Shown in pieces: positions 23,047 through 26,891 of a DNA stretch of 26,891 nt. Origin of the DNA: JBEBXQ01 sp040391535. Its GTDB lineage: Bacteria > Bacteroidota > Bacteroidia > Cytophagales > Spirosomataceae. Both the position numbers and the translations under genes were made by a program. The stretch spans positions 1 through 26,891 of the forward strand of contig JBEBXQ010000062.1 of the NCBI GenBank assembly GCA_040391535.1. Direction: 5' to 3'. A model generated the notes under the pieces. That model did no database searches. It had not been told where the DNA came from and was given only the letters and a program-made list of their open reading frames with translations. Numbering within the stretch: the stretch's first letter is position 1; each line of letters begins with the position of its first letter.

Positions 23047-24732
23047 ATGTCTGAGTCTTTTGATATTTGGAAAATGCTGGCCGGAGTTGCCATTTTTATG
23101 CTGGGAATGAATTTTATGGAAGAAGGCGTGAACAGCCTTACCGGACGTTCATTTAAATTATTCCTGAAAAAGCATACATCGGGCAGGCTGAAAGGTATTT
23201 TGGGCGGAGCGGCTGTTACGGCGGTTCTGCAGAGCAGTTCTATTGTAAAGCTGATGGTACTTGCCTTTACAGGCGCGGGTATCATCACAATCCGGAATGC
23301 CATGACGATTGTTCTTGGCTCCAATATCGGCACTACCCTCAACAGCTGGCTTATCGCTACCGTGGGTTTTGAATTTAATCTGAACAGCTTTTCATTACCT
23401 ATTACCGCAGTGATGGGTATCGTCATGATCCTTACCAGGAAAGAAAATAAAATCAAGTACTGGAGCCGGCTGCTTTTTGGCTTCGGATTTATGTTTATGG
23501 GACTTGATTTTATAAAAACCGGCATAGAGGAAGTAGTTCAGAAAATAGACCTGGCCAGTCTGAACGATCAGCCAAGAATTGTATTTCTCTTAGGCGGATT
23601 CATCATTACGACCCTTATACAATCCAGTTCGGCAACGGTTGCGATCGTATTAAGCGCATTGCACGCGGAAGCTATTCCGCTGCTATCGGGTATGATCATT
23701 ATTATAGGCGCAGAAGTGGGTACTACCGTTAAGCTGATTCTGGCTTCACTGAACGGAGAAGCCGTTAAAAAGCGTGTCGCCCTGGGAGATATTTTATATA
23801 ACATCATCACAACCATCCTGGTTTTTGTTCTGATAGATCCTATTCATTATTTTGTAACAGAAACCTTAGCTATCAAAGACAGTCTTTATGCACTGGTGTC
23901 TTATCAGACCTTAACCAACATTGCCGGAGTCATGCTTTTCTTTCCGTTTCTGGACCAGTTCGGCAGGTTTCTGGAAAAGCAGTTTATAAATGATGAAAAT
24001 GAAACACTCTTTATCCACAAGGTGAATGTCGAAGACGTGGATCTGGCCCTGCCGGCATTGCGGAATGAAGTGAGGCACCTGATTTTCAGTGTAGCTAATC
24101 TGGCACAAAAAGCCTATGGCAATCCGGTTACGGAAACCGGCACACTCAAAGTAAGCAGGCTCCGGAACGAAAATACCTTTATTGAAAGTTATAATAATGT
24201 AAAGCATCTGCATGGTGAAATTCATCATTATGCTATTCACCTCCAGCAATTTGTAACAGACGATACACAGTTAAATCAGAATATTCAGATGATTGATGCA
24301 AGCCGGAATGCCATGTACGCTGCCAAGAGTATCAAAGACACGATGCCGGATATTCAGCAGCTCAAAAAATCTTCTAATGATACAAAGTTCAATTACTATC
24401 AGTCCACCCGCGAAAACACAGACATGTTCTGTAAGCAGATAACAGCACTTATTGAAAGTGAAACAGCTACGGATCAGCACTTTACAACACTTCAGGAGCT
24501 ACAGCAATATGCTCAGAAAGAATACAGGACAACGATGGAAAACCTGTACAGATCCAGTACCCAGGCTACTTTGTCGGAAATCGAATTCTCTACAATTATT
24601 AATTTTAACCGGGAAACTTATACCCTCCGAAAATCTTTGATTATTTCTTTAAGTGATTTTTTGCTTCCTCAGGATTTAGCGGTTTATTTTGACGAAATAA
24701 CAAAAAACATTTCTGGTCCAACCACCCGGTAG
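23047..24732 (+). CDS. Na/Pi cotransporter family protein with PhoU-like tail
   Basis: A 561-residue inner-membrane protein counted from ATG 23047. It has the two inverted repeats of the Na+/phosphate cotransporter (NptA/YjbB-type) family: the first with GILGGAAVTAVLQSSSIVKL and VLGSNIGTTLNSW, the second with GGFIITTLIQSSSATVAIVL and IIIIGAEVGTTVKL. The paired QSSS motifs line the transport site. After the membrane part (about residue 350) comes a hydrophilic helical region resembling PhoU-like domains. The substrate is presumably phosphate but some relatives carry other anions. The first repeat reads QSSSIVKL rather than the common QSSSAT-type, a small deviation. A GTG 198 bp upstream was rejected as start because the extension has no membrane or family features. 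Confidence 0.9.
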   Translation: MSESFDIWKMLAGVAIFMLGMNFMEEGVNSLTGRSFKLFLKKHTSGRLKGILGGAAVTAVLQSSSIVKLMVLAFTGAGIITIRNAMTIVLGSNIGTTLNSWLIATVGFEFNLNSFSLPITAVMGIVMILTRKENKIKYWSRLLFGFGFMFMGLDFIKTGIEEVVQKIDLASLNDQPRIVFLLGGFIITTLIQSSSATVAIVLSALHAEAIPLLSGMIIIIGAEVGTTVKLILASLNGEAVKKRVALGDILYNIITTILVFVLIDPIHYFVTETLAIKDSLYALVSYQTLTNIAGVMLFFPFLDQFGRFLEKQFINDENETLFIHKVNVEDVDLALPALRNEVRHLIFSVANLAQKAYGNPVTETGTLKVSRLRNENTFIESYNNVKHLHGEIHHYAIHLQQFVTDDTQLNQNIQMIDASRNAMYAAKSIKDTMPDIQQLKKSSNDTKFNYYQSTRENTDMFCKQITALIESETATDQHFTTLQELQQYAQKEYRTTMENLYRSSTQATLSEIEFSTIINFNRETYTLRKSLIISLSDFLLPQDLAVYFDEITKNISGPTTR

Positions 24733-24780
24733 TGCTATAGCTTTTCCGATTATATACAACAGATTTTATAAACAGCAACA

Positions 24781-25407
24781 ATGAAAATTTCACAGATCTT
24801 AGAAAACAATGAGAAGTGGGTTGCCAACCAGCTGCAATTAAACCCCAATTATTTTGACGAACTTGTTAAAGGTCAATCTCCGGAAATTCTGTACATAGGC
24901 TGCTCCGACAGCCGGGTGACTGCAGAAGAAATGATGGGAGCCAAACCCGGAGAGGTCTTCGTGCACCGTAACATTGCCAATGTGATCCCCAATAATGACC
25001 TGAATGTGTTGTCGGTAATCAATTATGCTGTCATAGAGCTGAAGGTGAAGCATATTGTCGTATGCGGTCATTATAACTGCGGTGGCATAAAATCAGCGAT
25101 GGTAAATAAAGACCTGGGAATACTGAACCCCTGGTTACGTAATATTCAGGATGTATATCGTCTGCACAAAGACGAGCTTGACGCACTGGAGCCCGAAATA
25201 GACCGTTACAATCGTCTTACCGAGCTTAACGTACATGAACAATGCCTCAACATACTGAAACTCATGGAAGTACAAATGGCTTACAAAGAACGGGGACTTA
25301 CTGTCCACGGCTGGGTTTTTGATATCAAAACCGGGAAAATTATTGATATGAAGGTAGATTTTGTCTCTATTATTCCGGAACTTGGCGGGATCTACACGGT
25401 ATTCTGA
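24781..25407 (+). CDS. can: Beta-class carbonic anhydrase
   Basis: A 208-residue cytosolic zinc enzyme for the reversible hydration of CO2 to bicarbonate. Ligands and active-site residues are visible: C41-x-D43-x-R45 in YIGCSDSRVT, and H97-x-x-C100 in VVCGHYNCGGIKSA; HRNIANV lies between. Length and the C-terminal LTVHGWVFDIKTGKI match the family. ATG start, 48 bp after the transporter stop with no evident terminator between, so co-transcription is possible. The enzyme could supply bicarbonate for biosynthetic carboxylations. Confidence 0.96.
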   Translation: MKISQILENNEKWVANQLQLNPNYFDELVKGQSPEILYIGCSDSRVTAEEMMGAKPGEVFVHRNIANVIPNNDLNVLSVINYAVIELKVKHIVVCGHYNCGGIKSAMVNKDLGILNPWLRNIQDVYRLHKDELDALEPEIDRYNRLTELNVHEQCLNILKLMEVQMAYKERGLTVHGWVFDIKTGKIIDMKVDFVSIIPELGGIYTVF

Positions 25408-25446
25408 CTTCCTGAACCCGTTTGCCCCGACTATATAACGAATGAG

Positions 25447-26301
25447 ATGACCCTTAGAAAACAGGTAAAAGTTCTTTCTGATCCGGGTGTATTTGCAATT
25501 GAACAGGTTGCTTCCGGTATTCTTTCAGAATATACATCAACCCCAAATTACCAGATTATTCAGATCGGCAATACCGGAATCTGCAGTGTGGATTTGCAAA
25601 GTTATTCCTTTGACGGGCCTGTGTTATTTTTCACAACGCCCTATCAGCATTTCAAAATTGAGACTACAACACCCTGTACTGCAGATGTTCTGTCATTTCA
25701 CGGCGATTATTATTGTATAGAATACCATAAGCACGAAGTAGCCTGTAACGGGCTGCTTTTTAACAATATTTACAACACACCACTGATCAGCATCGGTGAT
25801 CCTGAAATCAGCCGTATTTTTGAATGTATCCGTAAAGAAAACGCCAATGCCACCCCTTATTCTGATCCGGTTTTAAGGAGTTATCTTCAGCTGATCCTTG
25901 CCATTGCAAGCAAAATCAAAAAAACGGAATTACAATCCGGGGTGCTTGCCGGCCCCCATCCTATGAGTCAGTTCAGGGATTTGCTTGAACGCTATTTTAT
26001 TCAGGAGCGGACAGTCGGGTTTTATGCGGAGAAGTTAGCCGTTACACCGAATGTACTCACCAAAAAATGCAGGAAGTATTTCGGAAAAAGCCCCTCCACG
26101 CTGATTCAGGATAGAATTATCCTTGAAGCAAAAAAATTGCTGCACCTTACCTATAAAAGTGTCAAAGAAATCGCGGCCGAACTTCATTTTGAAGATGAGC
26201 ATTATTTCAGCCGCTATTTCAAGAAAAACACAGGCATCGCCCCAACCTACTTCAGGGAAAAAACTGGTATTTCTGTAGTGGCTGAATTGTCTATCAGATA
26301 G
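25447..26301 (+). CDS. AraC family transcriptional regulator
   Basis: A 284-residue cytosolic DNA-binding protein. The N-terminal half (about 20-115) is a cupin-like sensor region (LFFTTPYQHFKIE, SFHGDYYCIEYHKHEVAC). The C-terminal 100 residues carry two helix-turn-helix motifs: FYAEKLAVTPNVLTKKCRKY followed by FGKSPSTLIQ, and SVKEIAAELHFEDEHYFSRY followed by FKKNTG, ending PTYFREKTG. Several cysteines lie in the sensor part (GICSVD, TPCTAD, YYCIEY, VACNG). It lies 63 bp upstream of, and in the same direction as, a DUF417 gene, which it may control; an effector cannot be read from sequence. ATG start. Confidence 0.93.
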   Translation: MTLRKQVKVLSDPGVFAIEQVASGILSEYTSTPNYQIIQIGNTGICSVDLQSYSFDGPVLFFTTPYQHFKIETTTPCTADVLSFHGDYYCIEYHKHEVACNGLLFNNIYNTPLISIGDPEISRIFECIRKENANATPYSDPVLRSYLQLILAIASKIKKTELQSGVLAGPHPMSQFRDLLERYFIQERTVGFYAEKLAVTPNVLTKKCRKYFGKSPSTLIQDRIILEAKKLLHLTYKSVKEIAAELHFEDEHYFSRYFKKNTGIAPTYFREKTGISVVAELSIR

Positions 26302-26337
26302 CATTTTTTATCCATTCCCGGAGCGTAAGGCATTTTC

Positions 26338-26359
26338 TAATTTTGCAGAAAAACTGCAA
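26338..26359 (+). promoter_or_regulatory. -7 element and operator-like hairpin before DUF417 gene
   Basis: TAATTTTG (26338-26345) is an exact TAnnTTTG match. It overlaps the perfect inverted repeat TTGCAG-AAAAA-CTGCAA (26343-26359), which spans the expected transcription start and ends 5 bp before the ATG. This may be a regulator site or a leader hairpin that affects translation. Confidence 0.45.
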
Positions 26360-26364
26360 TCATC

Positions 26365-26891
26365 ATGGATACCCGCGTTCAAAAGTTTTTAATTATCCTT
26401 TCTCAGTCTCAGGGTTATTTCATTTCCTTTCTCAGGATAGCCATATTCGTTGTAATGGTATGGATCGGCGGGCTGAAAGCCTTTCAATATGAAGCCGACG
26501 GCATTGTCCCTTTTGTAGCGAATAGCCCTTTCATGAGTTTTTTTTATCAGAAAGATGCACCTGAATATACCCAATACAAGAACCGGGAAGGGGAATTGGT
26601 ACCCGAAAATATAGCCTGGCATAAAGAAAACGGTACTTATGTTTTTTCTTATGCCTTAGGGGCGGTTATTGTCATAATCGGCTTGCTGACACTTTCAGGG
26701 ATATACTCACCCGTATCAGGTCTGGCAGGCGGATTACTCACCTTTGGGATGTCTGTTGTAACGCTCACTTTTCTGATTACCACGCCAGAAGTATATGTAC
26801 CCGCCCTGGGAGGACCAGAACACGGCTTTCCTTATCTGTCGGGTGCCGGAAGACTTGTCCTGAAAGATATTATTATGATGGCCGGAGGATT
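26365..26891 (+). CDS. DUF417 (YkgB/RclC-like) membrane protein, 3' end outside window
   Basis: 175 codons are visible from ATG 26365; the frame runs off the window end. Seen: an N-terminal membrane helix FLRIAIFVVMVWIGGLKAFQ, then YEADGIVPFVANSPFMSFFY, a hydrophilic loop (about residues 63-90), two further hydrophobic segments (YALGAVIVIIGLLTLSGIYS; SGLAGGLLTFGMSVVTLTFL) and LSGAGRLVLKDIIMM. This pattern fits DUF417, which includes Escherichia coli YkgB/RclC, a membrane protein of the reactive-chlorine response. Usual length is about 190 residues, so little is missing. An AraC-type gene lies directly upstream. Confidence 0.85.
   Translation, partial: MDTRVQKFLIILSQSQGYFISFLRIAIFVVMVWIGGLKAFQYEADGIVPFVANSPFMSFFYQKDAPEYTQYKNREGELVPENIAWHKENGTYVFSYALGAVIVIIGLLTLSGIYSPVSGLAGGLLTFGMSVVTLTFLITTPEVYVPALGGPEHGFPYLSGAGRLVLKDIIMMAGG

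Noticed and set aside
26527..26536. T8 run in the DUF417 gene as a phase-variation tract
   Set aside because: A short T-run in an AT-rich coding stretch is expected by chance; the frame continues intact and there is no sign of slippage.
1..26891. CRISPR arrays, tRNA or rRNA genes, insertion sequences, prophage
   Set aside because: No regularly spaced direct repeats, cloverleaf-like segments, transposase or phage proteins were noticed on either strand.

Overview
The window looks like chromosomal DNA of a member of the Bacteroidota, probably an environmental Cytophagales-type genus (Dyadobacter/Spirosoma-like; genus not proven). Reasons: a SusD/RagB lipoprotein, a DUF1735/DUF4361 lipoprotein, an outer-membrane beta-barrel receptor with an N-terminal carboxypeptidase-regulatory-like domain, several matches to the Bacteroidota -7 promoter element TAnnTTTG, frequent GTG/TTG starts and few Shine-Dalgarno sequences. 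No rRNA, tRNA, insertion sequence, phage gene or CRISPR array was seen.

Layout. (1) 1-3755, plus strand: the 3' part of a polysaccharide-utilisation-type locus: SusD (5' end outside the window), a DUF1735/DUF4361 surface lipoprotein and a secreted DUF4855 protein, ending at a perfect 12-bp terminator-like hairpin shared with the convergent galU. (2) 3812-7603, minus strand: FAN1-type VRR-NUC nuclease, then a glucuronokinase-like GHMP kinase and a GalU-type UTP-sugar-1-phosphate uridylyltransferase. The last two sit 44 bp apart and could make a UDP-sugar, possibly UDP-glucuronate. (3) 7814-9001: phosphoglycerate kinase with its own promoter element and a strong terminator, followed by about 300 bp of intergenic DNA with an inverted-repeat pair. 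(4) 9361-11805, minus: outer-membrane beta-barrel receptor. (5) 12078-14391, plus: nicotinate phosphoribosyltransferase (NAD salvage), a GreA/GreB C-terminal-like small protein and a VOC/glyoxalase-like protein. (6) 14592-20845, plus: a tight three-gene unit of PSCyt1-DUF1549-DUF1553 cytochrome-type protein, Tat-type DUF1501 protein and a secreted GHL6-type glycoside hydrolase candidate; a long imperfect hairpin follows directly. (7) 20978-21826: an ATP-cone domain fused to an Mrr-like PD-(D/E)XK nuclease. (8) 22038-25407: HPP-family membrane protein, Na/Pi cotransporter-like protein with a PhoU-like tail, and beta-carbonic anhydrase, all linked to inorganic ions. (9) 25447-26891: AraC-type regulator and the start of a DUF417 (YkgB/RclC-like) membrane protein, cut by the window end.

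Most of the window is ordinary accessory and housekeeping Bacteroidota DNA. The items most worth a second look are the ATP-cone/nuclease fusion, the kinase-uridylyltransferase pair, the PSCyt1/DUF1501/glycosidase operon and the AraC-DUF417 pair. All functions come from reading motifs and recalled family features; no database search was run.
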